A stretch of 64,000 nt of DNA, taken from assembly GCF_027920805.1 (NCBI RefSeq), contig NZ_JANWOI010000001.1, positions 558,001 through 622,000 of the forward strand. The letters are read 5' to 3'. Under the pieces are notes generated by a model. It saw nothing but the letters and a program-made list of their open reading frames with translations. It was not told where the DNA came from and searched no databases. Both the position numbers and the translations under genes were made by a program. This stretch comes from Govania unica (GTDB lineage Bacteria; Pseudomonadota; Alphaproteobacteria; Sphingomonadales; Govanellaceae). Positions 36,489 through 46,147 of the stretch are shown piece by piece. Within the stretch, counting starts at the first letter, position 1; each line of letters starts with the position of its first letter.

Positions 36489-37085
36489 TTAAAGCGCAGA
36501 GGCCTTTTCAGCGAGATAAGCCGCGACGCCTTCAGCGTCAGCTTTCATGCCTTTTTCGCCTTTGTTCCAGCCAGCCGGGCAGACTTCGCCGTTTTCTTCG
36601 TGGAACTGAAGGGCTTCAACCATGCGGATCGATTCGTCGACGTTGCGGCCGAGCGGCAGATCGTTGATGACGTAATGACGGATCTTGCCTTCGCGGTCGA
36701 TCAGGAACGAACCGCGCAGAGCCACGGCTTCGTCCATGAGGACGCCGTAGTCACGGGCGATCTGTTTGGTGATGTCGGCGATAAGCGGGAATTTGATCTG
36801 GCCAATGCCGCCTTTTTCGACCGGCGTGTTGCGCCAGGCGTAATGCGAGAACTGGCTGTCGACGCTGACGCCAACGACTTTGGTGTTGAGCGCGGCGAAT
36901 TTGTCCATGCGGTTCGAGAAGGCAAGGATTTCCGACGGGCAGACAAAGGTGAAGTCGAGCGGATAGAAGAAGATCAGGCCATAGCTACCCTTCAGGTATT
37001 GGCTGAGCGTCAGTTCGGTGATCTGATCGTCCGGCAGTACGGCCTGTGCGGTGAAATCGGGGGCGGCTTTATTGATCAAGGACAT
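36489..37085 (-). CDS. 2-Cys peroxiredoxin
   Basis: 198 residues. The peroxidatic cysteine is in DFTFVCPSEI (about residue 49) and the resolving cysteine in GEVCPAGW near the C-terminus, so a typical 2-Cys (AhpC/Prx1-like) enzyme. RGSFLIDREGKIRHYVINDLPLGRNVDE is the conserved family block. It reduces hydrogen peroxide, alkyl peroxides and possibly peroxynitrite, using thioredoxin supplied through the adjacent trxB product. A promoter-like sequence lies at 37125-37152. Confidence 0.95.
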   Translation of the reverse strand: MSLINKAAPDFTAQAVLPDDQITELTLSQYLKGSYGLIFFYPLDFTFVCPSEILAFSNRMDKFAALNTKVVGVSVDSQFSHYAWRNTPVEKGGIGQIKFPLIADITKQIARDYGVLMDEAVALRGSFLIDREGKIRHYVINDLPLGRNVDESIRMVEALQFHEENGEVCPAGWNKGEKGMKADAEGVAAYLAEKASAL

Positions 37086-37124
37086 GTCATTCTCCTGAAT
37101 GGGTGGCGTTGGACTGATGCTAGT

Positions 37125-37152
37125 AATTTAGAATTAATATAAACTGCGTCAA
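37125..37152 (-). promoter_or_regulatory. Candidate sigma-70-type promoter of the peroxiredoxin gene
   Basis: Minus strand: TTGACG (-35, 37152-37147), 16 bases, TAAATT (-10, 37130-37125). It lies about 40 bases upstream of the start codon at 37085, in an AT-rich stretch. Confidence 0.45.
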
Positions 37153-37289
37153 GGGGGCGGTGCATATTTTTGCGGAAATTGCGTCATTTTGTCATAGGGA
37201 TCGCGCTTTTCATATCATATCTACATGTCTTTACCCTAACGAAGCTACAGGCCATCCTAAGCCCTGAGGATGTAACGGAGATGACAGTC

Positions 37290-38219
37290 ATGACGACCAA
37301 GGCCAGTCGACGGCGAACCACGCCTGAGGGGGCTGTCTTTGACTGGCTCACCACCCATGACGGCCTGCGCTTGCGGGTTGCTTTCTGGGCCGCCGCCGGT
37401 GCTTCGCGCGGCACGGTTCTTCTGTTGCAGGGACGGCGTGAATTCATCGAAAAATATGACGAGACCATTGCCGAGCTGCTTGATCGCGGCTTTGCGGTGG
37501 CGACCCTCGACTGGCGCGGGCAGGGCTTGTCGGACCGCTTGCTACCGGACCGGCAACGCGGCCATGTGGGCAGTTTTTCAGATTATGTCGAGGACATGCG
37601 GCTGTTTGCCAAATGGGCCGAGGCCCGCGCGAGCGGCCCCTATCTGCTGCTGGCGCATTCCATGGGCGGGCATATCGCCGCCCGCTATCTCGCGGCGGGC
37701 TCCCATGCCATCACCCGCGCGGTGCTGATCGCCCCCATGATCGGGGTGCGCTTTGGCATCCTGCCCGAACGCGTAGCCCGCTTTATCGCCGAGAAGGCGG
37801 TTGGCCTTGGCCGCGCCGGATCTTTCGCGTTGTTGCAGGGCCCCTATTCAGAAACCAGCCGCCATGCCGAGGCCATTGTTCTAAGCTCCGACAGAGAGCG
37901 GCTCGAAGATGAAATCCTGCTGTGCCGGGCCAATCCCGATCTGTCGCTGGGCGGGGTCACCTATGGCTGGGTTGCGGCCGCGTTGCAGTCGATTGATCAG
38001 TTGCGGGCGACAGGCACGGCGGAGGCCATCCAGCTGCCCATGCTGATCATCATGGCCGGGCGGGATCAGGTGGTGTCCAATCCGGAAACCCGTGCTTTCG
38101 CAGGGCGTGTTCAAACGGCCCGGATGGTCGAAATTGCCGACGCGCGCCATGAAATTCTCAAGGAACGCGACGAGCTCAGGGCCAAATTCTGGGCTGCCTT
38201 CGATGAGTTTACGGCTTAG
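37290..38219 (+). CDS. Alpha/beta hydrolase, PldB/monoacylglycerol-lipase-like
   Basis: 309 residues from ATG 37290 (CGGAG 9 bases upstream; ATG 37281 and a further 37 codons upstream are possible). Serine-hydrolase fold: LLQGRREFIEKYDETIAEL, the DWRGQGLS oxyanion-side motif, nucleophile in LLAHSMGGHIAARY, acid in MAGRDQVV and base in DARHEIL. It resembles lysophospholipase L2. It probably cleaves lysophospholipid or monoacylglycerol. The 3' end overlaps hisN on the opposite strand by 11 bases. Confidence 0.87.
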   Translation: MTTKASRRRTTPEGAVFDWLTTHDGLRLRVAFWAAAGASRGTVLLLQGRREFIEKYDETIAELLDRGFAVATLDWRGQGLSDRLLPDRQRGHVGSFSDYVEDMRLFAKWAEARASGPYLLLAHSMGGHIAARYLAAGSHAITRAVLIAPMIGVRFGILPERVARFIAEKAVGLGRAGSFALLQGPYSETSRHAEAIVLSSDRERLEDEILLCRANPDLSLGGVTYGWVAAALQSIDQLRATGTAEAIQLPMLIIMAGRDQVVSNPETRAFAGRVQTARMVEIADARHEILKERDELRAKFWAAFDEFTA

Positions 38220-39009
38220 CAGCCGAGCGCAGGATGTCGAGCGCTGCGGCATGCAGGCGGCGGTCGCCTGCGGCGATGACCTGGCCGCCCTGATCGGCGG
38301 GCCCACCGCTCCATGACGTCATGACGCCACCGGCGGCTTCGATCACTGGAATGACAGCCTGCACATCATAGGGCTGCAACCCGGACTCGATCACCAGATC
38401 AAGATGACCTGCCGCCACCATTGCATAAGCGTAACAATCATAGCCATAGCGTTTGAGCCGGACTTTTGCCGCCACGGCGTCATAGGCCGCCCGTTCGTCG
38501 CCGGCAAGGAACAGGTCGGGATCAGTGGTCGACAGGATGGCCGAGGCGAGGCTCGTGCAGGCGCGGGTCTTGATCGGCTGGCGGTTGCCGGTGGCCTGGC
38601 CAGGGGTGCCCATGAAGCGCTCCCCAGTAGCCGGATGATCAATCAGCCCGATGACAGGCCGGGTGCCATCATTCAAGGCAATGAGCGTGCCCCACAGCGG
38701 CAGGCCGGAAATAAAGGCGCGGGTGCCGTCGATGGGATCAATGACCCAGGTGGGGCCGTTCTTCAGGGTCGCCGTCGATTGCCCGTGTTCTTCGCCGAAA
38801 ATACCATGATCGGGATAGGTTTCCGTGATCAGGGCCCGGATGATGGCTTCGGCGTCGCGGTCGGCGGCGGTGACGGGGTCAAAGGCCTCGCCCGCGGCCT
38901 TGTTGACCACATCGATGGGGTTGCGGAAATATTTGAGCGTGACAGCGGTTGCGGCGTCAGCCAGCCGTTCGGCGAAGGCGGCATATTCTGCGATTTCGGC
39001 GTCTGTCAC
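38209..39009 (-). CDS. hisN: Inositol-monophosphatase-family histidinol-phosphatase
   Basis: 266 residues. Metal-site motifs of the IMPase superfamily: EEHG (in GIFGEEHG), DPIDGTRAF and QPYDVQA in place of the usual WDxA, the form common to HisN-type histidinol phosphatases in alphaproteobacteria. It removes phosphate from L-histidinol phosphate. No other his genes are nearby, which is normal for this class. Confidence 0.88.
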   Translation of the reverse strand: MTDAEIAEYAAFAERLADAATAVTLKYFRNPIDVVNKAAGEAFDPVTAADRDAEAIIRALITETYPDHGIFGEEHGQSTATLKNGPTWVIDPIDGTRAFISGLPLWGTLIALNDGTRPVIGLIDHPATGERFMGTPGQATGNRQPIKTRACTSLASAILSTTDPDLFLAGDERAAYDAVAAKVRLKRYGYDCYAYAMVAAGHLDLVIESGLQPYDVQAVIPVIEAAGGVMTSWSGGPADQGGQVIAAGDRRLHAAALDILRSAAKP

Positions 39010-39100
39010 TATGGGCCCCCTACCTCTGTTTGCGCATTTGCGTCAGAGACGCAGAAGCCCTATGTAAACCACGGGATAAGTCAGGCAAAGCATTTTGGAC

Positions 39101-40255
39101 ATGAGCAAGCGCCCAGTCGCTGAGAGAATTGACGCCGATGTGATCATCATCGGGGCCGGGATCGCCGGAGCGTCTGCTGCGGCGGGCCTTGGGGCTGGCT
39201 GCCGTGTCGTCCTGCTCGAACAGGAAGAGGTTGCAGGCTATCACACCACGGGCCGGTCGGCGGCCTTTTTTGCCGAGACTTACGGCAATGAAGCGGTGCG
39301 GCGTCTGACCACGGCATCGAAGGCGTTCTTCCTCACGCCGCCTGCAGGCTTTAGCGATCAGCCGCTGATGCGGGAGCGCGGTGGACTTTATATCGCCCGC
39401 GCCGATCAGCTTGCGAGTCTTGAAGCGCTCTACCGGGACAAGCATGCGGTGCTGCCTTCGGTGACGCGGGTGGACGCCGACTATATTCGCGCTCATGTGC
39501 CACTGATCCGGCCTGACTATGCGACGGCTGGGGTCTGGGACCCGGACTGTCGCGATATTGATGTTCATGCCCTGCATCAGGGATTTTTGCGCCAGTCGCG
39601 CCTTGCGGGCGGGCGTCTTCTGACGGCGGCGCGGGTTGTGGCGCTCACTTATCAGCAGGGCCACTGGCAGACCGAGACCGCCGCAGGGCATCTTATCCAT
39701 GCTCCCATTGTCATCAATGCCGCAGGGGCCTGGGCCGACGGCATCGCCCGGCTGGCGGGCGCGCGCCCGCTCGGCCTCAGCCCGAGGCGCCGGACGGTGG
39801 CTATCCTGCCAGCACCCGCAGCACTCGCAGGCAACAGCTGGCCGCTCGTGCTCGATGCCGATGATCAGTTTTATTTCAAACCCGAAAGCGGCCGCATTCT
39901 GACCTCGCCCGGGGACGCCACGCCGATGCTGCCACAGGATGTGCAGCCGGATATCGAGGATGTGGCCATGGCCGTCGCACGGGTCGAAGCCGTATTGCAA
40001 TGCAGCTTTGACAGGGTCGAGCGCAAATGGGCGGGCCTCCGCACCTTCGCCCCCGACGATGCGCCCGTGGTCGGAGCCGATCCCGAGCGTCCCGGCTTTT
40101 TCTGGTTCGCGGGCCAGGGCGGCTACGGCATGCAAACGGCGCCCGCCATGAGCGCCCTGATCGCCGGGCTCGTGACCACAGGTCGGGTGCCGGATGCGCT
40201 AGCGGAATATGGAATTACAGCAGCGCTCTACAGCCCAGCAAGGTTCGCGCGCTGA
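39101..40255 (+). CDS. FAD-dependent oxidoreductase, DAO family
   Basis: 384 residues from ATG 39101 (a TTG at 39095 gives two more codons). Rossmann FAD motif DVIIIGAGIAGASAAAGLG (about 14-32), then HTTGRSAAFF, a central HALHQGFLRQSRLAGG, VINAAGAWADGIARLAG and the C-terminal GADPERPGFFWFAGQGGYGMQTAP. It belongs with glycine/D-amino-acid oxidases and related dehydrogenases and probably oxidises an amine or D-amino acid. Substrate cannot be told from sequence. Single gene. Confidence 0.88.
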   Translation: MSKRPVAERIDADVIIIGAGIAGASAAAGLGAGCRVVLLEQEEVAGYHTTGRSAAFFAETYGNEAVRRLTTASKAFFLTPPAGFSDQPLMRERGGLYIARADQLASLEALYRDKHAVLPSVTRVDADYIRAHVPLIRPDYATAGVWDPDCRDIDVHALHQGFLRQSRLAGGRLLTAARVVALTYQQGHWQTETAAGHLIHAPIVINAAGAWADGIARLAGARPLGLSPRRRTVAILPAPAALAGNSWPLVLDADDQFYFKPESGRILTSPGDATPMLPQDVQPDIEDVAMAVARVEAVLQCSFDRVERKWAGLRTFAPDDAPVVGADPERPGFFWFAGQGGYGMQTAPAMSALIAGLVTTGRVPDALAEYGITAALYSPARFAR

Positions 40256-40260
40256 GCGGC

Positions 40261-40479
40261 CTAACGCGTCGTGGTCCAGGGCTTGCCCTGAGCTTGATCC
40301 GCTGCATTCAACGCCTGCTGCTGCTGGTGCAGTCCACTTGCGGCGATGCCGATGCAGATCAACAAGGCGGCAAGGCCAAGAAGACGCAGGCGATTGATGT
40401 CGCGGTCAGCCGTGCGATTGCTCGGGCTGGCCCATAAGGATTTAAAGGGGTTGGATCTCGGAAAGGGGGGCAACGACAT
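40261..40479 (-). CDS. Small hypothetical membrane protein
   Basis: 72 residues with one hydrophobic segment (about 31-49, LRLLGLAALLICIGIAASGL), a basic N-terminal side (RTADRDINR) and a Gln/Ala-rich tail. AAGGA lies 7 bases before the ATG at 40479, which supports a real gene. No family recognised. It ends 5 bases from the oxidoreductase gene on the other strand. Confidence 0.5.
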   Translation of the reverse strand: MSLPPFPRSNPFKSLWASPSNRTADRDINRLRLLGLAALLICIGIAASGLHQQQQALNAADQAQGKPWTTTR

Positions 40480-40636
40480 GGACGGATCCTTGGTTCTTTC
40501 TCAGATGTGGGGGGCAAACTGACACCGATCCAACATGACGCGGTACTGAGGGTTTGCGTGACAACATGAGCGGCAACCGAAACCGTTACGTGACCAGAAG
40601 CCTTATAAGATCTCAAGTTCATGGCCAAACAATGAC

Positions 40637-40675
40637 AATCCCCGGAGGTCCATGGGACTTCCGGGGATTTTTATT
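40637..40675 (+). terminator. Strong hairpin with plus-strand T-run
   Basis: AATCCCCGGA (40637-40646) pairs with TCCGGGGATT (40660-40669), followed by TTTTATT on the plus strand; the minus-strand tract is poor. It lies 22 bases after the typA stop, yet its orientation suits a plus-strand transcript, for which no gene is visible in 40480-40636. Confidence 0.7.
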
Positions 40676-40696
40676 AATTGGCCTTACGGGGCGCTG

Positions 40697-42526
40697 TTAT
40701 TCTGCGGCGCGGGAGGCGCGCTTGCGCTCGTTCGGATCAAGATAGCGCTTGCGCAGGCGGATGCTTTTCGGCGTCACTTCCACCAGTTCATCGTCATTGA
40801 TATAGGCGATGGCGGCTTCAAGCGGCAGGATGCGCGGCGGGGTCAGGCGCACCTGTTCATCCTTGCCGGCGGCGCGGATGTTGGTGAGCTGCTTGCCCTT
40901 CAGCGGATTGACTTCAAGGTCATTGTCGCGGCTGTGTTCGCCGATGATCATGCCTTCATACACATCCTGACCGGGGTCGATCATGATGATTCCGCGATCT
41001 TCAAGATTGAAAAGCGCGAAGGCGACAGCTTTGCCGGCAATGTTCGAAATGAGGACGCCGTTATGGCGGCCGCGAATCGGGCCCTTATAGGGCGCGTAGC
41101 TGTGGAACACGCGGTTCATGAGGCCGGTGCCGCGGGTATCGGTCAGGAATTCGCCATGATAGCCAATGAGACCGCGCGACGGCGCGAGCATGGTCAGGCG
41201 GGTCTTGCCGAGGCCGGACGGACGCATGTCCTTCAGTTCCGCTTTGCGTTCGGTCATTTTCTCGATGACGGTGCCGGTATAGGCCTCGTCGACATCGATC
41301 ATGACTTCTTCAATCGGCTCAAGACGTTCACCCTTTTCGCCCTGCTGGAACAGCACGCGCGGGCGGCTGATTGACAGTTCGAAGCCTTCGCGGCGCATGG
41401 TTTCAATCAGCACACCAAGTTGCAATTCGCCACGGCCCGCCACTTCCATGGCGTCCTGCTCTTTGTTCTCGGTGATGTGAATGGCGACGTTTGATTCGGC
41501 TTCCTGCAGCAGGCGGTCACGGATGACGCGGGACTGCACCTTGGACCCTTCGCGGCCGGCAAGCGGCGACGTGTTCGGGGCAAAGGTCATGGACAGGGTC
41601 GGCGGATCGATCGGCTGCGAGGCAATAGCGTCGGTCACTTCAAGGGCGCAAAGCGTATCGGCCACGGTGCCGACGGAGAACCCGGCGATGGCGACGATGT
41701 CGCCAGCCTGAGCTTCATCGACCGGGGTGCGCTCGAGCCCGTCAAAGGCAAACAGCTTCGACACGCGGAACTGTTCGACCACGCCTTTGGCGCTGTTGAT
41801 CACCTTGATCGGCATGCCGGTTTTGACGCGGCCCTGTTCGATGCGGCCGGTCAATGTACGGCCGACGAAGGGATCGCGATCAAGCAGCGTCGCCAGCATG
41901 GCAAACGGCATGTCCATGATGGTCGGGTCCCGCAGCGGCTTCGGCTCGGGGACATAGGACAGAATGGTTTCAAACAGCGGCGTCATGTCCGTGCGCGGAT
42001 CATCGAGTGCGCGGGCGGCCCAGCCACCACGGCCCGAAGCGTAAAGCGTCGGGAAGTCGAGCTGTTCTTCATTGGCGTCGAGGGCGACAAAGAGATCGAA
42101 CACCTCTTCATGGACTTCATCGGGACGGCCATCGGGACGGTCGACCTTGTTGATGACGACAATCGGCTTAAGCCCGAGGCTGAGCGCCTTTTGCGTTACG
42201 AATTTGGTCTGTGGCATGGGGCCTTCGGCCGCGTCCACCAGAAGGACAACGCCGTCCACCATGCTCAGGATACGTTCCACCTCGCCACCGAAGTCGGCAT
42301 GGCCGGGGGTGTCGACGACATTGATGCGCGAGCCGCGCCAGGTCACCGAGGTGCATTTGGCCAGAATCGTAATGCCGCGTTCCTTTTCAAGATCGTTGCG
42401 GTCCATGGACCGCTCCTGAACTTGCTGGTTTTCACGGAAAGTGCCGCTCTGGCGAAAAAGAGTATCGACGAGGGTGGTTTTCCCATGGTCAACATGGGCG
42501 ATGATAGCGATATTGCGGAGTGTCAT
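40697..42526 (-). CDS. typA: Ribosome-associated translational GTPase TypA/BipA
   Basis: 609 residues. GTPase motifs: [12 protein letters not shown] (G1), ERGITI (G2), DTPGHADF (G3), NKVDR (G4), then EF-G-like domains and the TypA-specific C-terminal part (FKRASRAAE-like basic end). It binds the ribosome and helps 50S assembly and stress or cold growth. Alone on the minus strand; the end of the protein ([11 protein letters not shown]) matches the family. Confidence 0.96.
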   Translation of the reverse strand: MTLRNIAIIAHVDHGKTTLVDTLFRQSGTFRENQQVQERSMDRNDLEKERGITILAKCTSVTWRGSRINVVDTPGHADFGGEVERILSMVDGVVLLVDAAEGPMPQTKFVTQKALSLGLKPIVVINKVDRPDGRPDEVHEEVFDLFVALDANEEQLDFPTLYASGRGGWAARALDDPRTDMTPLFETILSYVPEPKPLRDPTIMDMPFAMLATLLDRDPFVGRTLTGRIEQGRVKTGMPIKVINSAKGVVEQFRVSKLFAFDGLERTPVDEAQAGDIVAIAGFSVGTVADTLCALEVTDAIASQPIDPPTLSMTFAPNTSPLAGREGSKVQSRVIRDRLLQEAESNVAIHITENKEQDAMEVAGRGELQLGVLIETMRREGFELSISRPRVLFQQGEKGERLEPIEEVMIDVDEAYTGTVIEKMTERKAELKDMRPSGLGKTRLTMLAPSRGLIGYHGEFLTDTRGTGLMNRVFHSYAPYKGPIRGRHNGVLISNIAGKAVAFALFNLEDRGIIMIDPGQDVYEGMIIGEHSRDNDLEVNPLKGKQLTNIRAAGKDEQVRLTPPRILPLEAAIAYINDDELVEVTPKSIRLRKRYLDPNERKRASRAAE

Positions 42527-42730
42527 GCGGAATTTGTTCCAGCGAAAATGGGCGCCTGCCCTCTATATGAGGGGCGCCGGAATTTGGCGCGAGTATACTC
42601 AAGACGGCGCCCGAGTAAATAAAATTCCGCAGCTGCGAAGAGAAGACGCCCGATGGACTCCGGTTTTGTTGCCCATGCGCCCCGGTCTGACTAGAGTGCA
42701 GCCCGATTGGAAACGAGGGTGGAGAGCAGC

Positions 42731-43729
42731 ATGAAAGCGATCCTGTGCACGGCGTTCTGTGGTCCCGCCGGGCTGGTTTTCGCTGAGGCTCCGATTCGGG
42801 CGCTTGGCCCCCGCGATGTCCGAATCGCAGTCCGGGCCTGTGGAGTCAACTTCGCTGATCTTATCATGATCTCAGGGCGTTATCAGGTGCAGCCCCGGTT
42901 GCCTTTTACCCCCGGGCTTGAGGCCGCAGGGGTGGTGACAGAGGTCGGGGCCGAGGTGCGCGGCTTCCGGCCCGGCGATCCTGTGCTCGCCCTGTCTTCG
43001 GCGGGCGGCTATGCCGAGGAGCTGGTGGATGATGAGGGCCGTTTCATGGCCCTGCCCAAGGACATGGATTTTGTCACTGCGGCCGGTTTCAGCGTGACAT
43101 ATGGCACGGCGCATCTGGGTTTGCTGCGGCGCGCACGGCTTCAGGCCGGGGAGACATTGGTGGTTCATGGCGCGGGCGGCGGGGCCGGGTCGGCGGCGGT
43201 CGAGGTCGGCAAGGCGCTTGGGGCGACGGTGATTGCCACGGCCGGGTCGGCGGAGAAACTTGATCTCGCCCGGGCGCGCGGGGCCGATCATGTCATCAAC
43301 AGCCGGACCGAGGATCTGCGCGGCCGCATTCTGGAACTGACCGGCGGGCGTGGGGCCGATGTCATCTATGATCCGGTGGGCGGCAGTGTTTTCAAGGATT
43401 CGCTCCGTGCGCTCGCGTTCGAGGGGCGGATCGTCCTCATCGGCTTTGCAAGCGGGGAGCTGCCGCAGATCCCGGCCAATCATCTGCTGGTGAAAAACGC
43501 TGAAGTGATCGGGCTTTATTGGGGCGGCTACAAACCCCGCCATATGGCCGCTTTGCAGCAGTCCTTAACGGACGTGATTGGCTGGTGGCGGGACGGGCGG
43601 CTTCAGTTCGGGACCGCAACGACCTGGCCGCTTGCCGAGGCGGGGGCGGCTTTGTCGGCCATGGCGGATCGCAAGGCGCTTGGCAAACTGGTGCTCACGG
43701 TCAGCGCGCCCAGTCAGCGCGTAAGATAA
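42731..43729 (+). CDS. NADPH:quinone oxidoreductase / zinc-independent MDR-family protein
   Basis: 332 residues from [12 protein letters not shown] at 42731 with GGAGAG upstream. A medium-chain dehydrogenase/reductase: GroES-like part with [15 protein letters not shown] and [13 protein letters not shown], no zinc-ligand set, then the NADPH-binding [20 protein letters not shown] and [12 protein letters not shown]. Members reduce quinones or enones (QOR-type). The 3' end overlaps the convergent membrane-protein gene by 16 bases. Confidence 0.88.
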   Translation: MKAILCTAFCGPAGLVFAEAPIRALGPRDVRIAVRACGVNFADLIMISGRYQVQPRLPFTPGLEAAGVVTEVGAEVRGFRPGDPVLALSSAGGYAEELVDDEGRFMALPKDMDFVTAAGFSVTYGTAHLGLLRRARLQAGETLVVHGAGGGAGSAAVEVGKALGATVIATAGSAEKLDLARARGADHVINSRTEDLRGRILELTGGRGADVIYDPVGGSVFKDSLRALAFEGRIVLIGFASGELPQIPANHLLVKNAEVIGLYWGGYKPRHMAALQQSLTDVIGWWRDGRLQFGTATTWPLAEAGAALSAMADRKALGKLVLTVSAPSQRVR

Positions 43730-44547
43730 GCGATCGCCACCGCCAGCGCCGTCGGCACCGTTCCACCAAGGGCGACCGCAAGCGCACCGCGTTTTTGCCG
43801 GAACAGCTTTGCCCCGATCTCACCCGCGAACAACAGTAAAAGGAGCGGCCAGAGCGGGGCCGTCACCCCTTGCGCGATCAGAATCGCGGCCAGGGCCGCA
43901 ACCGCGCTGCCGCCGGACAGCAGGGCGGCAAAGCCGAAGGGATAGCGCGTGACCGGCAGATTCCACACCAGATAGCCAAAAGCAGCGGCGGCGATGGCTG
44001 CCCCGGCCTGCTCCAGGGGATGGTGCCGGGTGACATAGGCAATCACCCCAAGCGCCACGCCGAACCATATAATGTGAACGGTGGCGCTCTGGCCGTTGTC
44101 CTGTTCTTCCCGAAGGCGCACGAACAAAGTGGCGGCACCGATCAGCAGTAGGCCAAAGCGTATCAGTGGCGTGCCACTCAGGCCCCCGGAAATAGTTGGC
44201 TCCAACAGCCACAGCACCAGAATCACCGGCCAGGCGGTCAACAGCAGCAGGATGACCGGATCAAGGGCAGGCAGGCGATCCGCAGCCGCTCCGATCAAAA
44301 GTCCGAAGAACATCAGGAAAAGAGCCTTGTCCCCCATGGCGAAGGCCGGCCATCCCGGAAAGCCGAACAGCAGCAGCCAGGCCGCCATGACCCCGACCCC
44401 GAGACCAAGATTGGCCAAGGTCGACCCGCGTCCGTCGCCGAGCAGGAGACGAACCAGGGCGACCGTCAGGGCGCTCACAGCAAATGGCAGCAGGACGGCC
44501 CCTGTAAGCGGATCGCCAAACGAGAAAATCGCGGTCCCTGCAGCCAT
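43714..44547 (-). CDS. Hypothetical integral membrane protein
   Basis: 277 residues from MAAGTAIFSFGDP at 44547, behind an AAGGA-containing site; the frame runs open to 44613. About nine to ten hydrophobic segments cover nearly the whole length (for example LLLLLTAWPVILVLWLLEPT and GAAIAAAAFGYLVWNLPVT). I do not recognise the family. No partner genes are adjacent: qor converges from one side, and the small RNA and FGase lie on the other. Confidence 0.75.
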   Translation of the reverse strand: MAAGTAIFSFGDPLTGAVLLPFAVSALTVALVRLLLGDGRGSTLANLGLGVGVMAAWLLLFGFPGWPAFAMGDKALFLMFFGLLIGAAADRLPALDPVILLLLTAWPVILVLWLLEPTISGGLSGTPLIRFGLLLIGAATLFVRLREEQDNGQSATVHIIWFGVALGVIAYVTRHHPLEQAGAAIAAAAFGYLVWNLPVTRYPFGFAALLSGGSAVAALAAILIAQGVTAPLWPLLLLLFAGEIGAKLFRQKRGALAVALGGTVPTALAVAIAYLTR

Positions 44548-44899
44548 ATACGGTTCGTCCTTCCCCTGGTTTATCCCTTTTTGCCATGGCGGACCGGCCT
44601 CGTGCAACTGCAAGACTGCTGTGGAGGCTCTGGCGCTTTTGCGAGTCGTTTGAAAAACCGGGCATAAACGCCGTTTTAATAGGGAATGAGCTGCCTGCAG
44701 GTCGCGGCAATGAGTCTGGCCAATAGCCTTTAAACCTGTGCGGCGATCCGTGGGATATCTATCTAACTATCTAGAAAACAAGGGAAAGTCAGCCTGTTGC
44801 GCGAGGGCAACAGTGTTGCGGCGAGGCAACCATTAAGTCATTGAAAAATAAAGAAAAACAGAGTCTTGATTTTGTCGGAACCAGGCATAAATATAGTAA

Positions 44900-45002
44900 C
44901 AGCGTTGGGCTCTTCATTCTGTCGAGCACGATGCTATGCCCTCCGTGGGCGTTTCCTCCCTAAACTTGGGCCACTGAGCGAAAGCTTGTGTGGCCTTTTT
45001 TT
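44900..45002 (+). ncRNA. Alpha-r8 (MmgR/suhB-family) trans-acting small RNA
   Basis: The sequence contains the 10-base TTTCCTCCCT (44952-44961), which I recall as the invariant unpaired core of the alpha-r8 family of alphaproteobacterial sRNAs, followed by AAACTTGGGCC and a terminator hairpin (GGCCAC 44969-44974 with GTGGCC 44990-44995) and seven T. Upstream is a promoter-like TTGATT (44866-44871), 16 bases, TAAATA (44888-44893), giving a start near 44900. The length (about 100 bases or less after processing) fits. In Sinorhizobium, MmgR affects polyhydroxybutyrate and nitrogen-related physiology and binds Hfq. Convergent with the FGase gene. Confidence 0.72.
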
Positions 45003-45022
45003 ATGCCCTCTGTAGTTCGGCG

Positions 45023-45919
45023 TTATTCGGCGGATTCTTGGTAGGGGATGGACGGGGCCCGGAACAACGGGGCTGGTAGCGCATGCAGTGCGGCCATCAT
45101 CAGCTGCAGGTCGCGCGACAGCGGGGCCAGCCCTGCCGTAGGTTCGTATCTTTTCTCATCCATATAGAGAGCGCGGTTGATTTCAATCTGCAGGGCGTGC
45201 AGGCCAAGCAGGGGTTGCCCGTAATGCTGGGTATTAAAGCCGCCGGAATAGGGCAAGTTGCGCGTGACGCGATAGCCGAGCCCTCGCAAACAATCTTCGG
45301 CGGCATCGATCAGGGCCGGAGCGCAACTGGTGCCGTGACGGTCGCCAAGGATGATATCCGCGCTCGCCCTAAGCGGCAGCCGCAGGAAGGTGGCGCCTGA
45401 GGGCATGGAATGACAGTCGATCAGCACCGCATGGCCAAAGCGCTTGCGGGTGTCCTCGATCAGCCCACTCAGGGCTTTCTGGATTGGGATATAGATCGTG
45501 CGGATGCGCTGCAAGGCGTCTTGGATCGGCAGACGGCGCGTATAGATGCGGCGGTTCCCGGCCACCACACGCGGGATGGTGCCTAGCCCGGCCATCACGC
45601 GATCAGAGTCGAAATTGGCGTTCTGCGGCAGCTCGCCCGAGAACATGAAGGGGTCAAGTTCATAGGGCTCGCGGTTGGTATCCACATAGGCGCGGGCCAC
45701 ATTGACCATCATCAGCGGCGCCCCAAGCTTGGGGGCGGCGGCAAACAACCGGTCGACGAAGCTATCTTCTGAACTGCGCAGCGTCGCGAGCGGCAGGGGG
45801 CTCAGGTCCAGAAGATCCGGCGGATACCAGCTGCCGCTATGGGGCGAGTTATAGACAAACCCGGCGCTTCTAAGCTGCGGGTGTGCAATGGCAAATGGCG
45901 GCGGCACGGTAAGCTCCAT
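45023..45919 (-). CDS. N-formylglutamate amidohydrolase family protein
   Basis: 298 residues from MELTVPPPFAIAHP at 45919. Family blocks: FVYNSPHSGSWYPPDLL, RSSEDSFVDRLF, ARAYVDTNREPYELDPFMF, LIDCHSMPSG (zinc region) and ALQIEINRALYMDE. Enzymes of this family release formate from N-formylglutamate in histidine breakdown, though alphaproteobacterial copies lie apart from hut genes and next to cpdR, as here, so the physiological substrate is uncertain. Divergent from cpdR with a 228-base gap. Confidence 0.9.
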   Translation of the reverse strand: MELTVPPPFAIAHPQLRSAGFVYNSPHSGSWYPPDLLDLSPLPLATLRSSEDSFVDRLFAAAPKLGAPLMMVNVARAYVDTNREPYELDPFMFSGELPQNANFDSDRVMAGLGTIPRVVAGNRRIYTRRLPIQDALQRIRTIYIPIQKALSGLIEDTRKRFGHAVLIDCHSMPSGATFLRLPLRASADIILGDRHGTSCAPALIDAAEDCLRGLGYRVTRNLPYSGGFNTQHYGQPLLGLHALQIEINRALYMDEKRYEPTAGLAPLSRDLQLMMAALHALPAPLFRAPSIPYQESAE

Positions 45920-46147
45920 AAATTGAGTATAGCGAAGGGGGGCGGCCCTGGGAACCAGCCTATGCGATGGAGACAAGAGGGAATTGAGATTGCCCGGGAG
46001 ATTCGGATAAGATCGGGGCGAAGCAAGGGCTTGACCGGAACATTTGCAAGATCACAACAATCATTCATTCGGCATTTACATTTTATCCCGATGATGGTGT
46101 CTGTTGTCATATTGACCAAGTTTCGACTGTGACCCCGGTCGATGTGA

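Noticed and set aside
44910-45002. 6S RNA
   Set aside because: The length is too short and the long double-stranded open-bubble structure is missing; the TTTCCTCCCT core fits the MmgR family better.
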